From: a virus
Virus record (IMG/VR): IMGVR_UViG_3300025083_000270
Coordinates: 1-21,014 of that record
Direction: 5' to 3' (one strand)
Length of the DNA: 21,014 bases
The notes under the pieces are model-generated. The model was not told the DNA's origin. It saw nothing but the letters and a program-made list of their open reading frames with translations, and did no database searches. Of this stretch, positions 8,026-14,300 are shown piece by piece (positions within the stretch are counted from its first letter, which is position 1; every line of letters begins with the position of its first letter). A program made the translations under genes and the position numbers.

Positions 8026-8058
8026 AGCCTGGGCGTTTATTCGCCTGGGCTTTTTTTT
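8026..8058 (+). terminator. Rho-independent terminator after the SSB-like gene
   Basis: AGCCTGGGCG (8026-8035) and CGCCTGGGCT (8042-8051) form a 10-bp stem containing two G-U wobble pairs, with a six-base loop TTTATT, followed by a run of T residues to 8058. It splits the recombination cluster, perhaps keeping the exonuclease below the annealing and SSB-like proteins. Confidence 0.8.
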
Positions 8059-8083
8059 AACAAATGATTTAAAATATAAAGAA

Positions 8084-8842
8084 ATGAAAATAGTAAAAGA
8101 CACCAACGCAGAATACCATAGTAAAAAAGACTATATAAGCGCCAGCGGTTTAAAAATGATAGCAAAAAAAAGCGTACACCACTACTTAAATGCAGACTTT
8201 AAAAGCACGCCTAGTATGGCTTTTGGGACTGCTGTACATACGGCTATATACGAACCTAACGAATTTTATAAAGATTACCATATAATACCAAAAATAGACA
8301 GGCGTACAAAAGCTGGTAAGGAACTATACGCCGAACACCAAGCTAAAGCAGAAGGCAAAGAAGTGCTAGACGAAGCCGACCACCAGCGTATACTTACAAT
8401 ACTAGAAAACCTAGGTAAAAACCAACAAGCTAAAGATTACGTACAGGGCGAAATGGAACTAAGCCACTATTTAGAATATGAAGGCGTAAAGGTTCGCGTA
8501 CGCCCAGACTGCGTAAATAAAATAGCTGGTTTTATTAGCGATGTTAAAACGTGCCAGGATAACAGCCCTAGGGCGTTTCTAAGCGACGTATATAAATACA
8601 AATACCATATACAAGCTGCTTTTTATATGGATATGTTAAACGTAAATAAACTAGTATTTATAGCAATAGAAACTAATGCGCCTTATAGTGTTGAAACTTA
8701 TGTAATTAGCGACGAACTGCTAGAAAAAGGACGCCAGGAATATAAGAAGGCTATAGCCGACTGGAAGTACTACCAAGACACTAACGTAGCGCTAGGTTAT
8801 GACGGTAAAAGAAACGACGACGGTATAATAGTTTTAGGTTAA
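8084..8842 (+). CDS. PDDEXK phage exonuclease (RecE-C/YqaJ-like superfamily)
   Basis: This 252-residue protein carries the ordered motifs of PDDEXK exonucleases: SASGLKMIAKKS (19-30), GTAVHTAIYEP (48-58) with the conserved His52, then RVRPDCV (138-144) with Asp142, ISDVKT (151-156) with the D-x-K pair Asp153/Lys155, and a YHIQAAFYMD helix (174-183) with Gln177. These residues bind metal and cut DNA; relatives digest double-stranded ends 5' to 3' to make single strands for annealing. The annealing-like protein two genes upstream would be its partner in double-strand-end repair or recombination. Its length is normal for the family. It follows a terminator, and no consensus promoter box is visible in front. 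Confidence 0.85.
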   Translation: MKIVKDTNAEYHSKKDYISASGLKMIAKKSVHHYLNADFKSTPSMAFGTAVHTAIYEPNEFYKDYHIIPKIDRRTKAGKELYAEHQAKAEGKEVLDEADHQRILTILENLGKNQQAKDYVQGEMELSHYLEYEGVKVRVRPDCVNKIAGFISDVKTCQDNSPRAFLSDVYKYKYHIQAAFYMDMLNVNKLVFIAIETNAPYSVETYVISDELLEKGRQEYKKAIADWKYYQDTNVALGYDGKRNDDGIIVLG

Positions 8843-8861
8843 ATTTTTAGATATTATAACA

Positions 8862-9251
8862 ATGAAAATGCAAAAATATAGAGAACTAGTAGAAGACTTT
8901 TACGGTATAGATTTAGGTTTAAAATGTAGAAGAACAATTTATATAGAAGCAAGGGCTTTATACTATTATTTATGTAGAAATTTAGGGCGCTACAGCTTAA
9001 ATAAAATAGCGCAAAGTTTAAATAAAAACCACGCTACAGTAATGCACGCACTAGCCGAATTGCCATATATGCGTAAATTTAATAGTAAACTTGACGAAAA
9101 TTTTTACGAACTTTACGAAATAGCAGAAGCACTAGACAAGCAAAAAACAGAAGAATTAACACTAGAACAACTAGTACGAAAATATAATAAACTGCAAATA
9201 GACTACCAGGTAATAAAATACCGTCTATTAAAATATGAAAATGTAATATAA
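8862..9251 (+). CDS. Stand-alone DnaA domain IV-like DNA-binding protein
   Basis: This 129-residue protein contains RRTIYIEARALYYYLCRN (residues 23-40), then SLNKIAQSLNKNHATVMHAL (45-64). It follows the C-terminal domain of DnaA, where R-x-I-x-x-Y-L, an HTH and the signature D-H-S-T-V-x-H-A make contact with the DnaA box; here the signature reads N-H-A-T-V-M-H-A. There is no AAA+ ATPase part: only this domain plus a C-terminal coiled-coil-like tail (LTLEQLVRKYNKLQIDYQV). It could steer origin recognition or interfere with the host DnaA. ATG at 8868 is an alternative start two codons in. The stop overlaps the next start (TAATG, 9251). Confidence 0.75.
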   Translation: MKMQKYRELVEDFYGIDLGLKCRRTIYIEARALYYYLCRNLGRYSLNKIAQSLNKNHATVMHALAELPYMRKFNSKLDENFYELYEIAEALDKQKTEELTLEQLVRKYNKLQIDYQVIKYRLLKYENVI

Positions 9252-9616
9252 TGGCAAACCACTACCACAAATATTTAGGACCAGAAGACAGGCTACAAAA
9301 CGCTGTAATGGACTATATAGCCGTACAGTACCCAAACGTACTAGCGGCGCATATTCCAAACGAAGGTAAGCGTACGCCTTTCGAGCGGTTTAAATTTAAG
9401 TATTTAGGTGGTAAGGCTGGTATACCAGACGTAATGGTATTTTGCCCTAGTGGCGACTTTGTAGGGCTAGCTATTGAACTTAAAGCTGGTAGAAACAAAC
9501 CAACAGAAGCGCAGGAATTTTGGCTAGAAGAATTACAAAATAACGGCTGGGCTGCATATTGTTTGAATGATTTTGATAAATGTAAAGACGTTATCGATAA
9601 ATACTTTAAAAAATGA
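9251..9616 (+). CDS. VRR-NUC domain nuclease
   Basis: This 121-residue protein is a complete small VRR-NUC (PDDEXK) nuclease: PEDRLQ with Glu12, HIPNEGKRT (34-42), GGKAGIPDVMVF (53-64) with Asp60, AIELKAG (74-80) with the E-x-K pair Glu76/Lys78, and a QEFWLEELQNNGW helix (88-100) with Gln88. Phage members of this family act on branched or structured DNA and often sit in replication and recombination blocks, as here. It overlaps its neighbours on both sides by one to four bases, showing a tightly packed operon. Confidence 0.88.
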   Translation: MANHYHKYLGPEDRLQNAVMDYIAVQYPNVLAAHIPNEGKRTPFERFKFKYLGGKAGIPDVMVFCPSGDFVGLAIELKAGRNKPTEAQEFWLEELQNNGWAAYCLNDFDKCKDVIDKYFKK

Positions 9617-9855
9617 AATATAACGCTGTATACTTTGACGAAGAAAACCAAAAGGTACGCTGGACGCAAACAGCGCCAGAAGGGTTTAAATTTAACTACG
9701 AATATGTAGGTAAAATGACACGTATTGAATTCGACTTATTAGTAGAAGTTCTTTGGGAACTATACGAAGACGACAAAATAAAATTTAGCGATTTTATAAA
9801 ACACTTTGGCGATTTACGTACCTTTTGCGACCAACTTAAAGGGCTTGTAGAATGA
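9613..9855 (+). CDS. Hypothetical 80-residue protein
   Basis: The start overlaps the stop of the nuclease gene (ATGA). The protein begins with short beta strands (YNAVYFDEENQKVRW) and continues as an acidic helical segment (RIEFDLLVEVLWELYEDDKIKFSDFIKHFG). I do not recognise a family. Translational coupling on both sides supports that it is a real gene of the replication operon. Confidence 0.65.
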   Translation: MKYNAVYFDEENQKVRWTQTAPEGFKFNYEYVGKMTRIEFDLLVEVLWELYEDDKIKFSDFIKHFGDLRTFCDQLKGLVE

Positions 9856-9941
9856 ATAATTATATTAAGTCTATTACGTGGCTATTTATAACCGCAATAA
9901 CAGTAACGCTATGGTACAGCGTATATAAAGTACTAATATAG
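9852..9941 (+). CDS. 29-residue single-pass membrane micropeptide
   Basis: An ATGA overlap with the preceding stop (9852-9855) opens a 29-residue frame, MNNYIKSITWLFITAITVTLWYSVYKVLI in outline, almost all of which (ITWLFITAITVTLWYSV) is a single hydrophobic helix. The short charged N-terminus and lysine near the end would position it in the inner membrane. The coupling to the upstream gene and the otherwise gap-free operon argue for translation. The function is unknown; small early membrane peptides of phages often alter host membranes or exclude other phages, but nothing here proves that. Confidence 0.5.
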   Translation: MNNYIKSITWLFITAITVTLWYSVYKVLI

Positions 9942-9963
9942 AAACAGCTAACAAATGAAAATA

Positions 9964-9999
9964 AACAGAATAATAAATGAAATTTAACAGAATAATAAA
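9964..9999 (+). repeat. Duplicated start region before the initiator gene
   Basis: AACAGAATAATAAA occurs at 9964-9977 and again at 9986-9999, 22 bases apart, each within an ATGAAA-like context. The first copy gives a ten-residue frame (MKINRIINEI, 9955-9987), the second the true start of the initiator (MKFNRII...). The two frames overlap out of phase. Confidence 0.65.
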
Positions 10000-10846
10000 A
10001 CCGTCGAAATTCGACCAGTTTACTATAGTGCCTAGTGCTATATTTAGGCAGCAAGGTATAAGCCAGCAAGCCACAGGGTTATATTGTTATTTATTTAGCC
10101 ATAGTAGTAACCATAAAATAACTATAAATTTTATTACAAACCACTTTAAAAACGGTAGGGACGCTATACGCAGCGCTTTAGCTGAACTTGAACAGCTGGG
10201 CTATTTACACCGCGAACAGGAACGTAAAGACGGTAAAATAGTAGGTTATAACTATATACTAAAAGACGCACCAGCGCCTGAAAAACCGTCGCCTGAAAAA
10301 CCGTCGCCTGAAAATCCGATACAAAGTAATAATAGTATATATACTATTAAGAATAATAGTACATATACAAAAAGAAATAATAGTACGAAGTCTGAAAATG
10401 TCGAAAAAGCATACCCACACTTCGCACAACTTTTTCCTGAAAGGTATAGACCTAAAACGCCAGCCACTATAGAAAAATGGAAAATTTGCCTAGACAGAAT
10501 AGAACGTATAGACGGCTACGACCTACGCCAAGTTTACGAAGTTTGTAAACAGCTACGCCAGGACCAATTCTGGTCTGAAAACTTTTTAAGCGTTTTAAAG
10601 CTACGTAATAGCGATAAAAACGGTGTACGGTATATAGACAGGTTTATGGAACGAAACGCGCTTAGAAAGCGTCCTATAGCTTTAAACAAGCTAAAAGGTG
10701 TTAAAGAATTAGTACCGTATTTAGAAGACGGCGTTAAAATGGTTAAAGCTATTACTAATAACGGCGTAATACAGGACTTTAATTTACGAATGAATTTAAC
10801 ACCAGCTGAATATAAAGAAATATTAGAATATGCAAATAGTAAATAG
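9977..10846 (+). CDS. Winged-helix replication initiator (lambda O-like organisation)
   Basis: This 289-residue protein has an N-terminal winged helix (residues about 8-80: FTIVPSAIFRQQGISQQATGLYCYLFSH, then GRDAIRSALAELEQLGYLHRE and KIVGYNYIL), the form found in phage replication initiators and DnaD-like proteins. A low-complexity linker follows (EKPSPEKPSPENP, then three NNS repeats, about 96-135), and then a helical C-terminal domain (TPATIEKWKICLDRIERI..., WSENFLSVLKLRN). The winged helix would bind origin DNA and the C-terminal domain would recruit the helicase encoded at 11450. The linker-coding DNA itself contains regularly spaced repeats and a palindrome, as the origin does inside the lambda O gene. 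The assignment is by domain pattern and context. Confidence 0.75.
   Translation: MKFNRIIKPSKFDQFTIVPSAIFRQQGISQQATGLYCYLFSHSSNHKITINFITNHFKNGRDAIRSALAELEQLGYLHREQERKDGKIVGYNYILKDAPAPEKPSPEKPSPENPIQSNNSIYTIKNNSTYTKRNNSTKSENVEKAYPHFAQLFPERYRPKTPATIEKWKICLDRIERIDGYDLRQVYEVCKQLRQDQFWSENFLSVLKLRNSDKNGVRYIDRFMERNALRKRPIALNKLKGVKELVPYLEDGVKMVKAITNNGVIQDFNLRMNLTPAEYKEILEYANSK
10276..10318 (+). repeat. 15-bp tandem repeats in the initiator gene
   Basis: GCCTGAAAAACCGTC occurs at 10276-10290 and 10291-10305, with a partial third copy GCCTGAAAATCCG at 10306-10318. They encode the PEKPS repeats of the linker and lie directly before the iterons. Confidence 0.9.
10328..10399 (+). other. Candidate replication origin: three 24-bp-spaced iterons and a 20-bp palindrome
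   Basis: AATAATAGTA occurs exactly three times, at 10328, 10352 and 10376, each 24 bases apart. The first two copies also share the following YATATAC. Overlapping the first iteron is a perfect 20-bp palindrome, TAATAGTATATATACTATTA (10330-10349). The stretch is very AT-rich compared with the flanking code. Iterons inside an initiator gene, next to an AT-rich region, are the arrangement of the lambda origin. Because 24 is a multiple of three, the repeats also appear in the protein (NNSIYTIK, NNSTYTKR, NNSTKSEN). Confidence 0.6.
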
Positions 10847-11255
10847 TATAGAAAAAATACACCTACTAGAACAGCAGTTAGTATTTTTATTAAACCTAGA
10901 CGGCTGGCAACTAGAATGGACTGGCGAAGACTATAGCCACTTCGACGCTATGGGTTTAAACTTGAATGGTAAAAAATGTATAATAGAATTTAAGTTTAGA
11001 CGTGAAACATATATAGATAAAATGCTAGAAGTATATAAATACCAGGCGCTATTAGACGTAGATATAGCTAAACGGTATTACGCTGTAATAGATTTTAAAG
11101 GCTGCTGGGTATTCGACCTAGATAGTATAGAATACACAAGCCAGACTATAAACAGCCCTAGACAGTCTATTTTTGAAGACACTAATAAAGTACAAAAAGA
11201 AGTAATGATGCTAGAAAAAAGCAGCGTTATAAAGCGTTATTTATATAATTTTTAA
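10830..11255 (+). CDS. Putative PDDEXK-fold nuclease
   Basis: This 141-residue protein overlaps the end of the initiator gene by 17 bases. It shows a restriction-endonuclease-like core: YSHFDAMGLNL (residues 35-45) with Asp39, then KKCIIEFKFRRE (48-59) with the E-x-K pair Glu53/Lys55, then a helix with YKYQALLD (69-76) and a final strand RYYAVIDFKGCWVFDL. This order (acid, E-x-K, Q/Y helix) suits a small PDDEXK nuclease. I cannot name the substrate. With the exonuclease at 8084 and the VRR-NUC at 9251 it would be the third nuclease of this block. Confidence 0.55.
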   Translation: MQIVNSIEKIHLLEQQLVFLLNLDGWQLEWTGEDYSHFDAMGLNLNGKKCIIEFKFRRETYIDKMLEVYKYQALLDVDIAKRYYAVIDFKGCWVFDLDSIEYTSQTINSPRQSIFEDTNKVQKEVMMLEKSSVIKRYLYNF

Positions 11256-11280
11256 TTAATAAAAAACTAAATTTTAAGAT

Positions 11281-11418
11281 ATGAAGCTACCAAAAATAAA
11301 ACCTATACAACTAAACAGAAACCATAAATTTTTACTAAAAGCTGCTGTATATTTTGTAGCAGTTTACGTAATTACAGTACAAATGCTAATTTTTACACTA
11401 GATTTTTTTGTAGGTTAG
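11281..11418 (+). CDS. 45-residue single-pass membrane protein
   Basis: An ATG 25 bases after the nuclease stop opens a 45-residue frame: a basic N-terminus (MKLPKIKPIQLNRNHKFLLK) and one hydrophobic helix (AAVYFVAVYVITVQMLIFTL) ending in DFFVG. The positive-inside rule puts the N-terminus in the cytoplasm. It fills a gap that would otherwise be about 190 bases in a packed operon. The function is unknown; a holin or superinfection-exclusion protein is possible, but a holin would be expected beside a lysin, which is absent here. Confidence 0.55.
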   Translation: MKLPKIKPIQLNRNHKFLLKAAVYFVAVYVITVQMLIFTLDFFVG

Positions 11419-11449
11419 CAAACGAGAAAACAAAAACAGAAAAAAACAA

Positions 11450-13135
11450 ATGGAATACAAACAGAAACTACAGGACCTAGGTATAAACCTAACGGCTAAC
11501 AGCGGCGAAACCAAAACAATATGCCCAAAATGTAGCCACACCAGAAAAAACAAAAGCGATAAATGCCTAAGCGTAAATATAGACGAAGGTATATACAACT
11601 GCCATAACTGCGGCTGGTCTGGTAACGTAAAATTTACGCCTAAAAAGGAATATGTAAAGCCACCAAAAGTAAACGCTGAACTAAATAACCGTATTATAGA
11701 ATGGTTTGCTGGTAGGTCTATTACAGAACCTACACTAGTACATTGGAAAATAGGCGAAAGCCTAGAGTACATACCACAAGTACAGAAAAAGCGTCGTACG
11801 ATTAACTTTAATTATTTTAGAAACGGCGAACTAATAAACGTAAAATACAGGGACGCAGAAAAAAACTTTAAAATGGTTAGTGGCGCTGAACTTATTTTCT
11901 ATGGTATAGACAACCTAAAAGATAAAAAGCGCTGTTATATAGTAGAAGGCGAAATGGACGCGCTAAGCTTACACGAAGCTGGACTATATAGCGTTTGTAG
12001 TGTACCTAACGGCGCTAGTAAAGGAACGCAAAAGCTAGACTATTTAGACAACTGCTATAAGTACTTCGAAGACAAAGAAGAAATAATACTATGTACTGAT
12101 AACGACCAGCCTGGTCTACAGCTGCGTAACGAACTAGCTAGAAGGTTAGGCGCATACCGCTGTAAATACGTTGAGTTTGGCGACTACAAAGACGCTAACG
12201 AAGTTTTAATACAAAAAGGTGCAGAAACACTACGCCAGCTAATTAACGACGCTAAAAACTTCCCACTAGAAGGCGTACTAAATATAGGTAATATATGGAA
12301 TAACGTACTAAATTATAACGAAAATGGTATAAAGAACTATAGTATAAACCTAGGCGAAAGCGACACATATTTTAATATGGCTTTTGGCGAATGGACGGTA
12401 GTAACTGGTATACCTAATAGCGGTAAGTCTGACTTTATAGACCAGGTACTAGTAAACCTAACTACAAAGTATAACTTTCGCTGCGCTATGTTTAGCCCAG
12501 AAAGCTACCCATACGAAGGGCATATAAAACGCATAGCAGACAAGCTAAATAATAAAAGCTGTAATACAGACGACCTAAATAATACCAGGGACTTTATAGA
12601 AGAACATTTTTATTGGATAAAAATAGACCTAGAAAATTTAACTTTGAAAGGTATACTTGATGCTTTTAGACAGCTAGTGTTTCAAAAAGGCGTAAACGTG
12701 CTGGTAATAGACCCCTGGAATATGCTAGACCACAGTGCCCAGCGCGATTTTACCTACATAGGAAAACTATTAAGTGAAATAACGCAGTTTTGCCAGCAGA
12801 CCAATACGCACCTGTTTTTAGTAGCACACCCTAGAAAAATAGAAAGCGATAACGGCGTATTTAAAAAGCCTAATTTGTACGATATTAGCGGCAGCGCAGA
12901 CTTCTACAATAAGGCTTATAACGGTCTAGTGTGCTTTAGGTCTGTAGGGCAAAAGACAGAATACAAAAGCGACCTAGTAACTATATACGTAGAAAAAATA
13001 AAACGTAAAGAAAATGGGCAGCTGGGACAGTTTGACCTAGCGCCAGACTTCCATAACGGCGGCGTATATAAACCAATAGGCAAAGCCAGTAAAACTTTTG
13101 AAGTAATAAAAGACACTAACGTACCTTGGGACTAG
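11450..13135 (+). CDS. Bifunctional DNA primase-helicase (T7 gp4-like)
   Basis: This 561-residue protein combines a primase and a replicative helicase. The N-terminal zinc ribbon has CPKC (25-28) and CHNC (51-54). The TOPRIM domain shows YIVEGEMDAL (163-172) with Glu166 and LCTDNDQPG (214-222). The RecA-like helicase part has Walker A TGIPNSGKS (319-327), Walker B VLVIDPWN (417-424), and LVAHPRK (457-463) and SGSADFYNKA (480-489), which correspond to motifs H3 and H4 of DnaB-type helicases. It would unwind the fork and prime the lagging strand after loading by the initiator encoded upstream. The leader is A-rich and there is no separate polymerase gene in the window, so the host polymerase is probably used. 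Confidence 0.92.
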   Translation: MEYKQKLQDLGINLTANSGETKTICPKCSHTRKNKSDKCLSVNIDEGIYNCHNCGWSGNVKFTPKKEYVKPPKVNAELNNRIIEWFAGRSITEPTLVHWKIGESLEYIPQVQKKRRTINFNYFRNGELINVKYRDAEKNFKMVSGAELIFYGIDNLKDKKRCYIVEGEMDALSLHEAGLYSVCSVPNGASKGTQKLDYLDNCYKYFEDKEEIILCTDNDQPGLQLRNELARRLGAYRCKYVEFGDYKDANEVLIQKGAETLRQLINDAKNFPLEGVLNIGNIWNNVLNYNENGIKNYSINLGESDTYFNMAFGEWTVVTGIPNSGKSDFIDQVLVNLTTKYNFRCAMFSPESYPYEGHIKRIADKLNNKSCNTDDLNNTRDFIEEHFYWIKIDLENLTLKGILDAFRQLVFQKGVNVLVIDPWNMLDHSAQRDFTYIGKLLSEITQFCQQTNTHLFLVAHPRKIESDNGVFKKPNLYDISGSADFYNKAYNGLVCFRSVGQKTEYKSDLVTIYVEKIKRKENGQLGQFDLAPDFHNGGVYKPIGKASKTFEVIKDTNVPWD

Positions 13136-13140
13136 GTATA

Positions 13141-13170
13141 TAACATAAATTAACATAGATTAACATAATG
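13141..13170 (+). repeat. Three 10-bp tandem repeats at the start of a small gene
   Basis: TAACATAAAT, TAACATAGAT and TAACATAATG follow each other directly, with a further TAACAT at 13173-13178. The third copy contains the ATG of the next gene. A ten-base period puts all copies on one face of the helix, as for a protein-binding site. Confidence 0.75.
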
Positions 13171-13374
13171 GATAACATACAATATAAAGCTATGTCCTGG
13201 GCGCTAAAAAACGGTATAAAAATATACATAGTAGCAACTAAAAAAGGGCTAGGTATAGTAATAGAAGACAACGGTAAAAAGGTCCGCAGCCCAGATATAT
13301 ACACTAATAATAAAGAAGCCAGCGCTAAAATATGGGAACTTTATACTTATCTTTATAAAAAATATAATAAATAA
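13168..13374 (+). CDS. Hypothetical 68-residue protein
   Basis: This small basic protein has an alternating strand pattern (IKIYIVATKKGLGIVIEDNGKK) and a C-terminal helix rich in Tyr and Lys (AKIWELYTYLYKKYNK). I do not recognise a family. Its ATG lies inside a set of 10-bp tandem repeats, which suggests regulated expression. Confidence 0.6.
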   Translation: MDNIQYKAMSWALKNGIKIYIVATKKGLGIVIEDNGKKVRSPDIYTNNKEASAKIWELYTYLYKKYNK

Positions 13375-13379
13375 ATACT

Positions 13380-13550
13380 ATGTATATAACATTTTTTCCT
13401 ATTTACGGTTTTGTGCTGGGTATAAATTATACAGATAGCTACGCACGCGGTAAAGAGGTAACACACTACAACGAACACCAGCTACAGTTTTTATTCTTAT
13501 TTTTTGGTATTACTATAGGCTGGTATACAGACTGCTGGTATAAAGGCTAA
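13380..13550 (+). CDS. Hypothetical 56-residue protein with hydrophobic segments
   Basis: The frame starts five bases after the previous stop. It has a hydrophobic N-terminus (MYITFFPIYGFVLGI) and a second hydrophobic stretch (LQFLFLFFGITIGW) around a polar loop (YTDSYARGKEVTHYNEHQ). It looks like a small membrane protein with two short segments in the bilayer. The function is unknown. A 17-bp direct repeat begins in its last codons. Confidence 0.5.
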   Translation: MYITFFPIYGFVLGINYTDSYARGKEVTHYNEHQLQFLFLFFGITIGWYTDCWYKG

Positions 13551-13575
13551 AAAGCATAACTATAGGCTGGTATAC
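13512..13575 (+). repeat. 17-bp direct repeat flanking the end of the 56-residue gene
   Basis: ACTATAGGCTGGTATAC occurs at 13512-13528, inside the gene, and again at 13559-13575, between genes, 47 bases apart. A partial copy (GCTGGTATA) lies between them. It looks like a small local duplication. Confidence 0.85.
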
Positions 13576-13588
13576 TAATATATAAAAA

Positions 13589-13738
13589 ATGTCAAAGCCA
13601 GATATATTTTTAAAAAGGGACTTAGAACGGCTTAAACTAGAGAAGTCCGAACTATACCAAAGGGTTATACAACTGGAAGCCGAAAACGGTCTACTGCGTA
13701 CACAAATCAAAATAAAGTTTGGTTTAAAGGTAGAATAA
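13589..13738 (+). CDS. Hypothetical 49-residue coiled-coil protein
   Basis: The frame starts ATGTCAAAG and encodes a highly charged helix (LKRDLERLKLEKSELYQRVIQLEAEN, within residues 8-33) with Leu or Val at heptad spacing, ending in a basic tail (TQIKIKFGLKVE). It is probably a short dimerising coiled coil. No family is recognised. The start follows the second copy of the 17-bp repeat. Confidence 0.55.
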   Translation: MSKPDIFLKRDLERLKLEKSELYQRVIQLEAENGLLRTQIKIKFGLKVE

Positions 13739-13771
13739 CTAACCTGTAAAACCTAAAAAGTTTAAGATTAA

Positions 13772-13802
13772 TTTGCAAGTATAGATTTTTTGTATATCTT
13801 TG
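13772..13802 (+). promoter_or_regulatory. Complete Bacteroidota-type promoter (TTTG, 19 bases, TATCTTTG)
   Basis: A -33 element TTTG (13772-13775) and a -7 element TATCTTTG (13795-13802) are 19 bases apart, the expected spacing. The following leader (about 25 bases) ends AAAAACAGAAAAATG at the next gene. This is the best promoter in the window and supports the host assignment. Confidence 0.75.
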
Positions 13803-13831
13803 CTAAACAAATAACAATTAAAAACAGAAAA

Positions 13832-13984
13832 ATGGTTTATTCAAAAACACAAATTATTCAACAGGTAAGAGAATTATTACCTAGTACACAATTTTATTTA
13901 ACAAAAGACGGTAACTTGACAATGTCTTTAGAAGGCGAATTTATAGACCACGAATGGCAAAAAGGCACTTTTATAAATAAATAG
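13832..13984 (+). CDS. Hypothetical 50-residue protein under its own promoter
   Basis: I place the start at 13832 (MVYSKTQIIQQV...), not at the upstream ATG 13790, because 13790 lies before the -7 box at 13795-13802 and because the leader TAAAAACAGAAAA is shared with the next gene. The product has one helix (SKTQIIQQVRELLP) and then strands (FYLTKDGNLTMSLEGEFI). The function is unknown. It is flanked by a strong promoter and a strong terminator, so it is a single-gene transcript, which is uncommon among the packed operons here. Codon use is more AT-rich than that of the neighbours. Confidence 0.65.
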   Translation: MVYSKTQIIQQVRELLPSTQFYLTKDGNLTMSLEGEFIDHEWQKGTFINK

Positions 13985-13993
13985 AAATAAACA

Positions 13994-14016
13994 GGGGGTG
14001 TAAAAACCCCCTTTTT
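13994..14016 (+). terminator. Rho-independent terminator
   Basis: GGGGGT (13994-13999) pairs with ACCCCC (14006-14011) across a six-base loop, followed by five T residues. It ends the single-gene transcript starting near 13802. Confidence 0.88.
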
Positions 14017-14038
14017 AAATAACACTAAAAACAGAAAA

Positions 14039-14275
14039 ATGAATACTTTAAACACCTTTAACCCTAATAATTACGAAGCACATTATAACCGCAGAATAGA
14101 TGCAGATAACCTTAGCTATAGTTTATATAGAAAAAATGAAACATTTGAAATAGGCTATGTACAATATAACGCTAGGACTAACTTCGCACACGTTACAATA
14201 GGCGACCTTAGCGAAGAAAAATTTGAATACGATTTTACCCTAGCTATTGAAAATAGAGAAATTGAACTACAATAA
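14039..14275 (+). CDS. Hypothetical 78-residue protein between two terminators
   Basis: This protein is polar, with predicted strands (FEIGYVQYNARTNFAHVTIGDL) and an acidic C-terminus (FEYDFTLAIENREIELQ). I recognise no family. It uses the same leader (TAAAAACAGAAAAATG) as the 50-residue gene upstream but no separate TAnnTTTG box was found, so it may be expressed by read-through of the terminator at 13994 or from a non-consensus promoter. Confidence 0.6.
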   Translation: MNTLNTFNPNNYEAHYNRRIDADNLSYSLYRKNETFEIGYVQYNARTNFAHVTIGDLSEEKFEYDFTLAIENREIELQ

Positions 14276-14300
14276 AACTAAAAACAACTATAGTAACAAG

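Noticed and set aside
10276-10385. CRISPR array
   Set aside because: The repeats are 10-15 bp, lie inside a coding frame and are either directly tandem or spaced by 14 bases; repeats and spacers are too short for CRISPR.
11281-11418. Holin
   Set aside because: It has only one hydrophobic helix and no endolysin gene is found nearby, so a lysis role is not supported.
13790-13984. Longer form of the 50-residue protein starting at 13790
   Set aside because: The ATG lies before the -7 promoter box at 13795-13802, and the shared leader TAAAAACAGAAAA directly precedes 13832.
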